Shown here one piece after another: positions 52,974 to 61,544 of a DNA stretch of 64,000 bases (position 1 is its first letter; each line of letters opens with the position of its first letter). The translations under genes were made by a program, and so were the position numbers. The notes beneath the pieces are model-generated. The model was not told where the DNA came from and did not search any database. It worked only from the letters and a program-made list of their open reading frames with translations. This DNA is from Cryobacterium suzukii (GTDB lineage: Bacteria > Actinomycetota > Actinomycetes > Actinomycetales > Microbacteriaceae): assembly GCF_004403185.1 (NCBI RefSeq), contig NZ_SOHJ01000011.1, positions 556,376 through 620,375 of the forward strand, written 5' to 3'.

Positions 52974-54209
52974 ATGACGGTGAATACCAAGAACCTGCTC
53001 CGAGTCGGCGCTCTCGCGGTCGTCGCATCTCTGGCCCTGGCCGGATGCTCCCCCGCGTCGTCCGAGAACACCAACAGTGATAACGCGTCTGCCAACACCC
53101 TGACCGTGTGGGTTGACGCCGAACGAGTCGAGGCCCTGAAACCCGCCGCGGCCGCGTACACCGAAAAAACCGGTGTCGACGTCGATCTCGTTTCGAAAGA
53201 CAACGCCACTCTCAAGGACGACTTCATTCAGCAGGTACCGACTGGCAAGGGTCCCGACATCACCATGGGCGCCCACGACTGGCTCGGCGAACTGGTCACC
53301 AACGGCGTCGTCAGCCCGATCGAGCTCGGCGACAAGGCCGACGATTTCCTCCCCGTCGCCATCACGGCGTCCACCTACGACGGCCAGGTGTACGAATTGC
53401 CCTATGCCGTCGAGAACCTCGCCCTGCTGCGCAACGCGGACCTGGTCCCCGAGGCGGCCAGCTCCTATGAAGACATGATTGCCAAGGGCACGGCCGCAGG
53501 GGTGACCTACCCGTTCCTCGTTGAGCAGGGCGTTGACGGTAACCCGTACCACCTGTACCCCTTCGAAACCTCCTTCGGCGCTCCGGTCTTCGGCACCGAC
53601 GCTTCCGGCGGTTACGACGCCACGAAGCTGGAGATCGGCAATGCCGGGGGCGAGGCCTTCGCGAGCTGGCTCGCCAGCCAGGGCAAAAACGGTACCGGGG
53701 TGTTCAACACCGAGATCACCGGTGACATCGCCAAGACCGCATTCACCTCCGGCGACGCAGCCTTCTGGCTGACCGGTCCGTGGAACGTCAGCGCTGCGCT
53801 CGACGCCGGCATCAATCTCGCCGTCGATCCGATCGCCGCTCCGTCAACGGGTACTGCGGCTCCCTTTGCCGGCGTCAAGGGGTTCTTCATTAGCGAGCAG
53901 AGCGCGAACAAGGTCGCCGCCAACGACTTTCTGGTCAACTACATGGCTACCGAAGAGGTGCAGACCGCATTGTTCGAGTCTGGAAAGGTGCTTCCCGCGC
54001 TGAAGGCATCCGTTGAAGCTGCCTCGAGCGATCCCGTGGTTGCCGGCTTCGCTGCCGTCGGCGCGGAGGCCGTACCGATGCCCGCCATCCCTGCCATGGG
54101 CCAGGTCTGGCAGTTCTGGGGCATCGCCCAGGCCGCCGTCATCAACGGCGAAGACCCGACCGTCACGTGGCAGAAGCTGGCCGCCGACGTGCAGGGCGCT
54201 ATCGGCTAG
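52974..54209 (+). CDS. malE: Maltose/maltodextrin-type ABC transporter substrate-binding lipoprotein
   Basis: The 411-residue protein has a lipoprotein signal peptide (LLRVGALAVVASLALAGC, Cys about residue 24) and a type 1 extracellular solute-binding domain: TLTVWVDAERVEALKPAAAAYTEKTGVDVDLV, FLPVAITASTYDGQVYELPYAVENLALL and AAFWLTGPWNVSAALDAGI. These fit the MalE/GanO group. The ATG at 52974 is chosen by the signal peptide. It is the first gene of the transport operon, separated from malF by a stem-loop that should favour its message. Substrate is inferred to be a malto-oligosaccharide; another sugar is possible. Confidence 0.92.
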   Translation: MTVNTKNLLRVGALAVVASLALAGCSPASSENTNSDNASANTLTVWVDAERVEALKPAAAAYTEKTGVDVDLVSKDNATLKDDFIQQVPTGKGPDITMGAHDWLGELVTNGVVSPIELGDKADDFLPVAITASTYDGQVYELPYAVENLALLRNADLVPEAASSYEDMIAKGTAAGVTYPFLVEQGVDGNPYHLYPFETSFGAPVFGTDASGGYDATKLEIGNAGGEAFASWLASQGKNGTGVFNTEITGDIAKTAFTSGDAAFWLTGPWNVSAALDAGINLAVDPIAAPSTGTAAPFAGVKGFFISEQSANKVAANDFLVNYMATEEVQTALFESGKVLPALKASVEAASSDPVVAGFAAVGAEAVPMPAIPAMGQVWQFWGIAQAAVINGEDPTVTWQKLAADVQGAIG

Positions 54210-54236
54210 AAAGCGTACGTTCCCGCGCCACCCCAA

Positions 54237-54271
54237 TGGCCTGTGGCCGCCCATCCGGCGACCACAGGCCA
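54237..54271 (+). terminator. Intercistronic stem-loop between malE and malF
   Basis: TGGCCTGTGG (54237-54246) pairs exactly with CCACAGGCCA (54262-54271) across 15 bases. It lies 27 bases after the malE stop. Such hairpins in binding-protein operons stabilise the first cistron or thin out transcription of the permease genes. Confidence 0.8.
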
Positions 54272-54301
54272 GACAACCGTTCACCGTTTGAAAGCAGAAC
54301 T

Positions 54302-55915
54302 ATGCGCACCGATGACACCGACGCCAGCACAACGAAACCGTCGAAGCGTCACCAGCGCGCCGCGATGTTGGCCGAGGCGGCGTCCGGCGGTCTCAAAACC
54401 ATCCTGATCAAAATCGTGCTCCTCGGCATCGTGGACGCGATCGCCCTCTATGCGCTGTTCATCCTGTTCCTACAGCAGCAGTGGCTCATCTTCGGGCTCG
54501 TGGCCGCGGTCACTCTGGTCGTCAACTGGATCTATTTCACCCCCGGCAAGCTACCGGCCAAGTACCTCACCCCCGGCGTTATCTTTCTCGTCGTGTTTCA
54601 GGTCTTCGTGGTCGGTTACACGGCCTACATCGGCTTCACCAACTACAGCACCGGGCACAACAGCGACAAGGCGCAGGCCATCTCGGCACTCATGAGCAGC
54701 GCCCAGGAGCGCGTGCCCGACTCCCCCACCTACGCGGTGAGCGTGCTCGACCAATTCGGCACCCTGAGCTTTCTGGTCACCGACCCCGACGGTGAGGTCA
54801 GCCTCGGTTCGGCCGACACCCCGCTGTCCCCCGTCAACAACGCCACCATCGACGGCGGCGAGGGTGTCGGTCTCACCGGCTACACGACCCTCAGCTTTCA
54901 GGACATCCTGTCGCGCACCACCGAAATCACGGCCCTGACGGTGCCGTTCTCCGACGATCCGAACGACGGCGCCCTGCGCACCAACGACGGGAGTAGCGCA
55001 TACCTCTATCTCTCCTCCCTCGTCTACGACGAACAGGCCGACACGATGACGGATACCGCAAGCGGCACTGTCTTCTCCGACACCGGTAACGGCGCGTTCA
55101 TTTCCGCAGCCGGCGAGGAGATACTGCCAGGCTGGCGCATCAACGTGGGATTCGACAACTTCGCCCGCGCGTTCACCGAGGAAGGCATCCGTACCCCGCT
55201 GATCAGCGTGACCCTGTGGACCATCACCTTCGCCACGCTGTCGGTCGCCACCACGTTCTTCCTCGGGCTCTTCCTCGCGATCGTCTTCAACGACATGCGC
55301 ATGAAGGGCCGCAAATTCTATCGTGTGGCCATGATCTTGCCGTACGCATTTCCCGCGTTTTTGTCCGCGTTGGTCTGGGCGGGAATGCTCAGTGAAAGCT
55401 TCGGCTTTGTCAATCAGGTTCTGCTCGGCGGCGCCGAGATTCCGTGGCTGACCAACGAGTGGTTGGCCAAGATCAGCGTTCTCGTGGTGAATCTGTGGCT
55501 TGGCTTCCCGTATATGTTCCTGGTCTGCACCGGGGCACTGCAATCCATTCCGGCAGAGCTCGAAGAGGCGGCAACGGTCGACGGCGCCAAGCCCTGGGCG
55601 GTGTTCCGGCTGATCAAGCTGCCACTTCTGCTCGTCTCCGTCGCGCCCCTGCTCATTGCGTCGTTCGCCTATAATTTCAATAATTTCAATCTCATTTACA
55701 TGCTCACCGGTGGCGGGCCGCGCGATGCCGCGGCCGATGTGAACGTCGGGGCCACCGACATCCTGATCTCGATGGTTTACAAGGTGGCGTTCACCGGTCA
55801 AGCGCGCGATTACGGACTCGCCAGCGCGTTTTCGATCATTATCTTCGTTCTGGTTGCGGTTATCTCCGTGGTCGCATTCCGCAAGACCAAGGCACTCGAG
55901 GAGTTGAACCGATGA
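54302..55915 (+). CDS. malF: Maltose-type ABC transporter permease MalF
   Basis: The 537-residue membrane protein has eight predicted helices. As in MalF, a large extracytoplasmic loop lies between the early helices and the core (about residues 125-290). The permease core carries the EAA loop EEAATVDGAKPWAVFRLIKLPLL (about residue 420), which contacts the ATPase. The C-terminus ends AFRKTKALEELNR. Its stop overlaps the malG start by four bases. No ATPase gene is present, so a shared MsiK-type ATPase encoded elsewhere is expected. Confidence 0.94.
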   Translation: MRTDDTDASTTKPSKRHQRAAMLAEAASGGLKTILIKIVLLGIVDAIALYALFILFLQQQWLIFGLVAAVTLVVNWIYFTPGKLPAKYLTPGVIFLVVFQVFVVGYTAYIGFTNYSTGHNSDKAQAISALMSSAQERVPDSPTYAVSVLDQFGTLSFLVTDPDGEVSLGSADTPLSPVNNATIDGGEGVGLTGYTTLSFQDILSRTTEITALTVPFSDDPNDGALRTNDGSSAYLYLSSLVYDEQADTMTDTASGTVFSDTGNGAFISAAGEEILPGWRINVGFDNFARAFTEEGIRTPLISVTLWTITFATLSVATTFFLGLFLAIVFNDMRMKGRKFYRVAMILPYAFPAFLSALVWAGMLSESFGFVNQVLLGGAEIPWLTNEWLAKISVLVVNLWLGFPYMFLVCTGALQSIPAELEEAATVDGAKPWAVFRLIKLPLLLVSVAPLLIASFAYNFNNFNLIYMLTGGGPRDAAADVNVGATDILISMVYKVAFTGQARDYGLASAFSIIIFVLVAVISVVAFRKTKALEELNR

Positions 55916-56814
55916 CGTCTGTCGACGGGGTCACGCGGGTAATCCCGCTCAAACGTCCGTTCAATATTCGGCGCTGGTTTGCTCGCACCGGCTGGCGTCA
56001 TCTGGTGGGCATCGTCATGGTCGTGTTCTCCGGCTTTCCGCTGCTGTACGTGCTGTCGGCGTCGCTCAATCCGCAGGGCACGCTTACCGGGTCGAACGCC
56101 CTGTTCTCCCGGGTCGGCTTCGAGGCGTACGCGCGCATGCTCAATTCGCCGGACGCGCCGTTCGCGCAGTGGTTTGGTAACACCATCCTCATCGCCGGCA
56201 CTACGTCCATTCTCACCGTGTTTCTCGGCGCCCTCGCGGCATATTCTTTTTCGCGCATGCGTTTTATCGGGCGACGCGCTGGGCTGCTCACCCTCGTGCT
56301 CGTGCAGATGTTTCCGCAGTTGCTCGCCGTCGTCGCGCTCTTCCTGGTGATGAGCACGATCGGTGATCTGTTCCCGGCAATCGGGCTGAACACGCAGATT
56401 GGCCTGATCATGGTCTACCTCGGCGGGGCGCTCGGCGTGAATACCTATCTCATGTACGGCTTCTTCAATACGATTCCCGCCTCGATCGACGAGGCGGCGA
56501 AGATTGACGGCGCGAGCCACGCGCGCATCTTCTTCACGATCATTTTGCGGCTGGTGGCCCCGATTCTGGCCGTGGTGGGGCTGCTCTCGTTCATCGCGAC
56601 GACGAACGATTTCGTGGTCGCCAGCGTGCTGCTAATCGACCCGGACAAGCAGACCCTCGCCGTTGGACTGTACCGGCTGGTGTCCAACCCGAACTACGCC
56701 GACTGGAGTGCCTTCTCGGCTGGCGCAGTGCTGGCCGCCCTGCCGGTGATGGCGTTATTCCTCTACCTGCAGAAGTACATCGTGGGCGGCCTCACCGCTG
56801 GGTCAGACAAGTAG
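55912..56814 (+). CDS. malG: Maltose-type ABC transporter permease MalG
   Basis: The 300-residue membrane protein has six predicted helices and the EAA loop DEAAKIDGASHARIFFTIILRLVAPIL (about residue 190) for docking the ATPase. The TSILTVFLGALAAYSFSRMRF and VNTYLMYGFFNTIPASI segments are typical of MalG. Its ATG overlaps the malF stop (ATGA). It closes the transport operon; no hydrolase or ATPase gene follows. Confidence 0.94.
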   Translation: MTSVDGVTRVIPLKRPFNIRRWFARTGWRHLVGIVMVVFSGFPLLYVLSASLNPQGTLTGSNALFSRVGFEAYARMLNSPDAPFAQWFGNTILIAGTTSILTVFLGALAAYSFSRMRFIGRRAGLLTLVLVQMFPQLLAVVALFLVMSTIGDLFPAIGLNTQIGLIMVYLGGALGVNTYLMYGFFNTIPASIDEAAKIDGASHARIFFTIILRLVAPILAVVGLLSFIATTNDFVVASVLLIDPDKQTLAVGLYRLVSNPNYADWSAFSAGAVLAALPVMALFLYLQKYIVGGLTAGSDK

Positions 56815-56859
56815 CGAACGGCCGGTCCAACCCCGGTAAGTTGAACGGCCCGGCACAAT

Positions 56860-58488
56860 CTACGGGGTCGACCCGGCGGACAAGGCAGCGCCGGTTTCGG
56901 CGGCCGGCTCAGTCGGACCCTGATCCAGTCGGAACGGCGGGTATTCGTCGCGCAGCAGCGCCGTGTACGTCACGACACGAAACACCCAGCGGTTGACCCC
57001 CATGATGACGTTGAACAGCGGCCGCTGATACCGGCCGGTGAACAGCAGGATGACCCCGGCGACCACGACGAGAATACCCAGGAGCGACACTCCGTCGGTT
57101 CCGCCAGCGTCGGGTCCGCCGTCGCCGCCCCAAGGGTAGGCCCAGGCCGTCCCGCCGCCAACGAGCACAGTCAGCAACACCAGGTGCGGAATGGCGAGCA
57201 GCCAACTCTTCACGAGCACGAGGCCGCGCGACAGGCGCTCCGGGTACTCGACGTCGAAGTCGGCCGGGTAGTCGGTACGCGCGAGCGTGAACGGCGGGTA
57301 CCGGTCGGTACCGAGGGCTGAATAGGCGTAGAACGACACGCGCCAGCTCCACCGCAGCACTCCCACGTTGAAGTGAAAGATCGAACGCGGGTAGCGACCG
57401 GTGAACAGAATCGCAAACGCCGCCACCACCGTCGTGACCAGGAATGCGAACCACAGGCCGGCGAGCAGCACGAAGTGCGGAACGGCCAACAGCCATTTGA
57501 TCAGCCACAGCCCACGTGAGAGCACCGGGTCGAGGTGCCCGGTCAGCGCTGCCGGATACACGGGTTTGACCGAGTCAGCAGCGACCAAAACGGATGCCGG
57601 CAGCGCGGTCGCCGCCAGGGCAACCGGCTGCGAGGCGACAGGGCCCGTCGCATCCACTCGGCCAAAGGCGGGCGGCTGCAGGGGTGCGCCGGCATCACCC
57701 CGCGCACCGGGCGCGCGCGGCGTCGGCGTGAGCCTTCGCCCGAGACCGATGGCACCGAACACGACGAGAAGAACACCGAGCAGAAAGAGGATGCCACCCC
57801 CCAGGAGGAGCCCAACGCTTATCGGCCCCAGCAGGTCGGTGTGTACGCCGGCTGCGAGGTTCACCGCGATTCCGGAGCTGGCGTCAGCATTCATCACCAC
57901 GACGGACCAGTCGCCCGCGGCGGGTTTCCAGATGATCTCCTGAGTACCGGTGCCCGCGGCAGATTCGGCCCAGAAAGTCTGGTCGGCGGGAGCTGCGGGC
58001 GTTTGGGTGCCGGGAACGTCGAGGTAGTCGACCCGAAACGGTGACGTTTGCACCTCACGCAGTTCGCTGTGGTTCACGTCGGCGAGGTAGGCATCAACGT
58101 CGGCGCGTGGTGCGATGCCGATGAACACGTCCTGGTCGGTTGCGACATTGCTCGCTTGCAGGCGCAGTGTGGCAAGGTCGAATCCGACTCCGGTCGGCAC
58201 TTTGAAGTCCCTGCCGACGTCAAAATTCGGCGACGTGATCGCGGAGGAATCGGCCGTGAAGGTCTCGGTCTGCGACGTGAAGTATCCGTCGTTCCCCTGT
58301 GCCGCTGTGGCGACGGCGAGCGCCATTCCCCCGGACAGCATGCCAGCACCGACCAGGCCCAGTACCGTGCCCAGAACGAGCATGATGATCGGTCCCGTTC
58401 GTGTCCCTGACCGCACGGGAGGTGGAGTTGTCGGCGGTGAATCGGAAGGGGGCAGCGCGGGTCGGGTAGGCGGGTTCATGTTACTCAT
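56860..58488 (-). CDS. DUF4389 domain membrane protein
   Basis: The 542-residue protein starts with a Pro-rich cytoplasmic stretch, a hydrophobic helix, a large extracytoplasmic region with SSAITSPNFDVGRDFKVP, then a further helix. Two DUF4389 repeats follow: LSRGLWLIKWLLAVPHF...GRYPRSIFHFNVGVLRWSWRV and LSRGLVLVKSWLLAIPHL...GRYQRPLFNVIMGVNRWVFRV, each with two or three helices and a YPPF segment (DRYPPFTL, DEYPPFRL). The family function is unknown. It converges on malG, 45 bases away, and the start at 58488 has a weak ribosome site. Confidence 0.88.
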   Translation of the reverse strand: MSNMNPPTRPALPPSDSPPTTPPPVRSGTRTGPIIMLVLGTVLGLVGAGMLSGGMALAVATAAQGNDGYFTSQTETFTADSSAITSPNFDVGRDFKVPTGVGFDLATLRLQASNVATDQDVFIGIAPRADVDAYLADVNHSELREVQTSPFRVDYLDVPGTQTPAAPADQTFWAESAAGTGTQEIIWKPAAGDWSVVVMNADASSGIAVNLAAGVHTDLLGPISVGLLLGGGILFLLGVLLVVFGAIGLGRRLTPTPRAPGARGDAGAPLQPPAFGRVDATGPVASQPVALAATALPASVLVAADSVKPVYPAALTGHLDPVLSRGLWLIKWLLAVPHFVLLAGLWFAFLVTTVVAAFAILFTGRYPRSIFHFNVGVLRWSWRVSFYAYSALGTDRYPPFTLARTDYPADFDVEYPERLSRGLVLVKSWLLAIPHLVLLTVLVGGGTAWAYPWGGDGGPDAGGTDGVSLLGILVVVAGVILLFTGRYQRPLFNVIMGVNRWVFRVVTYTALLRDEYPPFRLDQGPTEPAAETGAALSAGSTP

Positions 58489-58632
58489 CGTCTGGCGGCC
58501 TTTCTAAAACGTGCATGCCAAGGGACGGAAAGTCCGACACCAGCATGCCCCACCTCCGCACGCCTGACCAGTGACCAAAGACCCGACTGTGGTTTGCTGT
58601 GCAGGCCGTCGGCGCGGTGCTACCGTGCTGAC

Positions 58633-58995
58633 ATGCAGAGCGATCCGGTCGTCACCAACCCGCAGTTCTATCGGGTGATCTTTGAAAACGAGCGGGTGCG
58701 GGTGCTCGAGTACCTCGACCGGTCCGGTGACGAAACAACGCCGCATCGGCATCCGGACAGCGTTATGTTCACCCTCACGGCGTTCACCCGGCGGCTGAAC
58801 ACCGGCGGTCGATTCGTCGACCTCGAGCTGCCGGAGGGCGTGGCCCGGTGGCTCCCCGCGCAGGAGCATTCCGGTGCGAACATCGGAGAAACGGCCACGC
58901 ATACCATTTTCGTGGAACTCAAGGAACCTGCCCCGAATCCGCTCGTCCCCGGCTCCCCCGAGCCCCTCGGTCCCCTCAGTTCCCTACCCGATTGA
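58633..58995 (+). CDS. Small cupin-fold protein
   Basis: The 120-residue protein has a cupin-like beta barrel: FYRVIFENERVRVLEYLDRSGDETTPHRHPDSVMFTLTAF contains the HxH metal-binding pair (HRH), and the second motif is around EHSGANIGETATHTIFVEL. Proteins of this type are usually listed as cytoplasmic cupin proteins of unknown role. The ATG at 58633 is preferred over an upstream frame. The gene stands alone, divergent from the DUF4389 gene and convergent with the PadR gene. Confidence 0.82.
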   Translation: MQSDPVVTNPQFYRVIFENERVRVLEYLDRSGDETTPHRHPDSVMFTLTAFTRRLNTGGRFVDLELPEGVARWLPAQEHSGANIGETATHTIFVELKEPAPNPLVPGSPEPLGPLSSLPD

Positions 58996-59089
58996 GCTGG
59001 CCGACTCGACTGTAGGAAGGGGGAACGGAACTCGCTGCACATCTCGAGTTGGAGCGCCTGGCCCAGGTCAGAGTTCGGGATATTGCGGC

Positions 59090-59410
59090 TCAATCCGCGC
59101 GGCCCACGGCTTCCACTGCGTCTATGAACGCGAACCATTGACCGCGCAACCCTTCCCTCTGCGCACGCCCGGCGGCCGTCAGCTCATAGACCTTACGCGC
59201 GGGACCAGACTCGCTCTGCTCCCACCGTGCGACGATCGCTCCCTCATCCTCGAGGCGCACGAGCGCGGGGTAAAGTTGCGCGCCCTTAATAGGCTGGAGT
59301 CCCGCCGAGGCGAGAGACTGAGATATGCCGTATCCGTGCCGCGGTGCGACCGAAAGCACGTTGAGAATGAGCATCGGCACTGAGGCGCGTTGCCAAGCAG
59401 CGGTGCTCAT
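59090..59410 (-). CDS. PadR-family transcriptional regulator
   Basis: The 106-residue protein is a winged-helix PadR regulator: LILNVLSVAPRHGYGISQSLASAGLQPIKGAQLYPALVRLEDEGAIVARWEQSESGPARKVYELTAAG holds the recognition helix and the wing ending in the R-K-Y-E-LT motif. GGAG lies five bases before the ATG. The start overlaps the stop of the membrane-protein gene by four bases, so it is the second gene of the unit. In most such pairs the PadR gene comes first; here the order is reversed. It may bind the palindrome at 60443-60452. Confidence 0.93.
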   Translation of the reverse strand: MSTAAWQRASVPMLILNVLSVAPRHGYGISQSLASAGLQPIKGAQLYPALVRLEDEGAIVARWEQSESGPARKVYELTAAGRAQREGLRGQWFAFIDAVEAVGRAD

Positions 59411-60411
59411 TGCTCCTTCACCCACGGTCGATGGCTCCAGCCCACGACAGGGGTAGCGACGGAACCAAGTAGGAGAATGACCACCACCGGGGTTGTCAGA
59501 GCTCCCCAGCTCTGCGTCGTGACAACAAGTGCGGCGATAGCGAGCGGTGAGCCTGTGCCAGCGAGGGTCGATAGCCACCAGCGGCGTGAACGAGAGGTTC
59601 GATTCGCGTCGGCAAGTTCACGAGCCAGCACGAGTGGGTGACCGAATTCCTCGTAGGCCGACTCGCCTCTGGCTCCCAGAGCTTGCTGGATCTCGGCGAC
59701 ATGGCCCCGGGCGGTGGCTGCCGGTACGAGTCGCGCTCGCAGACCGCCCCGTAGGCGTCGCAGCCAGTCGGTATCGTCCCAGCTCGTGCGCAGGACCTGC
59801 TGTGGCATCCGACTCGCCAACACCAGCGTGACTAAGCCCGGGAAAAGTAGCCCGAGACCTAGGACGGGCACGGGCACGTCGCTGGCCGCGATGTACTCGT
59901 TGCCCACGGCAACTGCCGAGGCGATGCCCGCAACGGCGACGATGCCCGCTGTCATGAGCGCACCGGTCATCGCTACGGATCGGCCAGCAGAGAAGAGTGC
60001 TCGACCGACGGCCCAGCCCACGAAAACAACCACGACGCTGACGGCGGCCAACAGGTGCGCGATGCTGATGTCAGCAGACCAGCCATTGCGAAGGGCTATG
60101 AGTAGCACCGAGACGACACCGATGCCGAGCAAGGTGCCGCCGGCGTCCTTCAGTGCCGGCCGCAGACCACCGCCTTCGGAAGTCCGGATCGCTTCACCAG
60201 CGGTCGCGAGCTCTGTGACATCTTCTGCCGCGAGCCTGTTGGCGTCACCGAAGAGCTCAGCCGCCGGCAAATCGGCTTCGCAGACCGCGTTGAGCAACTC
60301 GCGCTCGCGCTCTTGGAGGGCGATGGTCGGCACATGCTTGCCCACCATCGACGCCCGATAGCGCGCTACCCACGCTTGGTCCGTCGCTGGCCACGTCTTT
60401 TTTTCTGCCAT
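59407..60411 (-). CDS. HAAS-like membrane protein paired with the PadR regulator
   Basis: The 334-residue protein begins with a soluble helical part (YRASMVGKHVPTIALQERERELLNAVCEADL), followed by four to six membrane helices (LLGIGVVSVLLIALRNG, VVVVFVGWAVGRALF, MTGALMTAGIVAVAGIASAVAV) and, further in, a second soluble segment HVAEIQQALGARGESAYEEFGHPLVLARELAD, which resembles the HAAS signalling domain (EEFGDPxxLAxxL). HAAS proteins are usually encoded beside PadR regulators. The ATG at 60411 is chosen by the end of the AT-rich promoter region. Function is unknown. Confidence 0.8.
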   Translation of the reverse strand: MAEKKTWPATDQAWVARYRASMVGKHVPTIALQERERELLNAVCEADLPAAELFGDANRLAAEDVTELATAGEAIRTSEGGGLRPALKDAGGTLLGIGVVSVLLIALRNGWSADISIAHLLAAVSVVVVFVGWAVGRALFSAGRSVAMTGALMTAGIVAVAGIASAVAVGNEYIAASDVPVPVLGLGLLFPGLVTLVLASRMPQQVLRTSWDDTDWLRRLRGGLRARLVPAATARGHVAEIQQALGARGESAYEEFGHPLVLARELADANRTSRSRRWWLSTLAGTGSPLAIAALVVTTQSWGALTTPVVVILLLGSVATPVVGWSHRPWVKEQ

Positions 60412-60442
60412 GATTCGTAGTGTCCTAACTAGATCGAAAATA

Positions 60443-60452
60443 TATCTAGATA
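60443..60452. promoter_or_regulatory. PadR-type operator palindrome
   Basis: TATCTAGATA is a perfect 10-bp palindrome and is preceded by CTAGAT (60429-60434), giving a second partial repeat. AT-rich palindromes of this type are typical PadR sites. It lies 32 bases before the membrane-protein start and contains the stop codon of the upstream EamA gene. Confidence 0.6.
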
Positions 60453-61456
60453 CAACCACACGAATCACGTCGCATGCAACACGTGTGGCCGTGGTGTATT
60501 TGCGAGTTCACGAGTGCGCCACGGGAGTGGCAAGGCGGTCGGAGTCGTCCTTGTCCGACCAGGATGGCGATGATGATGACTATTCCGCCGACGATTTGAT
60601 TCCAGACGATCGCCTCCCCAAGGATCAGTGTTCCGAGGATGATGCCGGTGATCGGGGTGAGGTAGGTGACTGTGGAGGCGCTGGTGGCGCCCCAGGCATT
60701 GATGACGTTGGTGTACCACACGTAGGCGATACCGGTTCCGACACCACCCAGAACGACCACGCTCACGACGATACCGGGAGTGAGTGAGACGCGACTCATA
60801 CCAATAAACGGCGTGAGCAGCAGGATTATTGCCGCTCCCGCTCCGATCTGCGAGGCGGAGACGGTGATCGCGTCGTAGTCGTACTTACGCAGGAATCTTC
60901 GTGTGTAGGTGAAGCCGAGGCCGTAGCAGGTTGTCCCACCCACGCAGGCCAGCTGCGCCCAAAAGAACATGCCGTTGGCGGTGTCAGCAATGGTGTCCCA
61001 TGGGGCCGCGACCACGATGACGCCGCCCGCGGCAACAAACATGCCTGCCACCTTTACCTTGGTGAGTCGTTCATCAGGAAGGATCGCCAGCGCTACGAGC
61101 ATCGTGGCGATCGGGGTGGTTGCGTTGTAGATGCTCGACAGCCCCGACGGCAGGTACTGGGCGGCCCAGGAGAACAGAAGGAATGGGGCGACGCACATGA
61201 TCGCTCCGATCGCGGTCAGATGGCTCCACACTCGGATGCCGCGGGGCCAACGTCGCCGTGTGACGAGCATGATCATGGCGAGTACGACAGCCCCGAAGAA
61301 AAGTCGGCCGAGTACGACCTGGGCGGTGGAAAGACCGTCCACGGCGATCTTAATAAAGAGAAAGCTCGCCCCCCACACCGCCGCGGCCCCCAGAAATTGG
61401 GCACCGAGGGCGACTCCCCGTCTGTCCAGTGGCACCGAACGCCTATTGAATTCCAT
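60446..61456 (-). CDS. EamA/DMT-superfamily transporter
   Basis: The 336-residue protein has ten membrane helices in two EamA halves: LGAAAVWGASFLFIKIAVDGL and the second half with GGVGTGIAYVWYTNVINAWGATSASTVTYLTPI. The usual family end is near ILVGQGRLR; here about 27 more residues follow, rich in His and Cys (HHGHTCCMRRDSCGC), and the stop codon lies inside a palindromic PadR operator. The ATG at 61456 is divergent from a LysR gene, 88 bases away, with clear palindromes between them. A role in export under LysR control is likely; the substrate is unknown. Confidence 0.88.
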   Translation of the reverse strand: MEFNRRSVPLDRRGVALGAQFLGAAAVWGASFLFIKIAVDGLSTAQVVLGRLFFGAVVLAMIMLVTRRRWPRGIRVWSHLTAIGAIMCVAPFLLFSWAAQYLPSGLSSIYNATTPIATMLVALAILPDERLTKVKVAGMFVAAGGVIVVAAPWDTIADTANGMFFWAQLACVGGTTCYGLGFTYTRRFLRKYDYDAITVSASQIGAGAAIILLLTPFIGMSRVSLTPGIVVSVVVLGGVGTGIAYVWYTNVINAWGATSASTVTYLTPITGIILGTLILGEAIVWNQIVGGIVIIIAILVGQGRLRPPCHSRGALVNSQIHHGHTCCMRRDSCGCI

Positions 61457-61503
61457 GTTTCCCCTTCGTCCTGTCCAGTCTCAGCTAGGCTCGCAGGATG
61501 AAT

Positions 61504-61536
61504 CAAATGCATTTGACTCATCACATCATGAGTCAA
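61504..61536. promoter_or_regulatory. Twin palindromes between EamA and LysR genes
   Basis: CAAATGCATTTG (61504-61515) is a perfect 12-bp palindrome. It overlaps the next one: TTGACTCAT (61513-61521) and ATGAGTCAA (61528-61536) are exact 9-bp arms around CACATC. The second has the usual LysR form of T-N11-A. Both lie in the divergent promoter region. Confidence 0.75.
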
Positions 61537-61544
61537 GTTGATCT

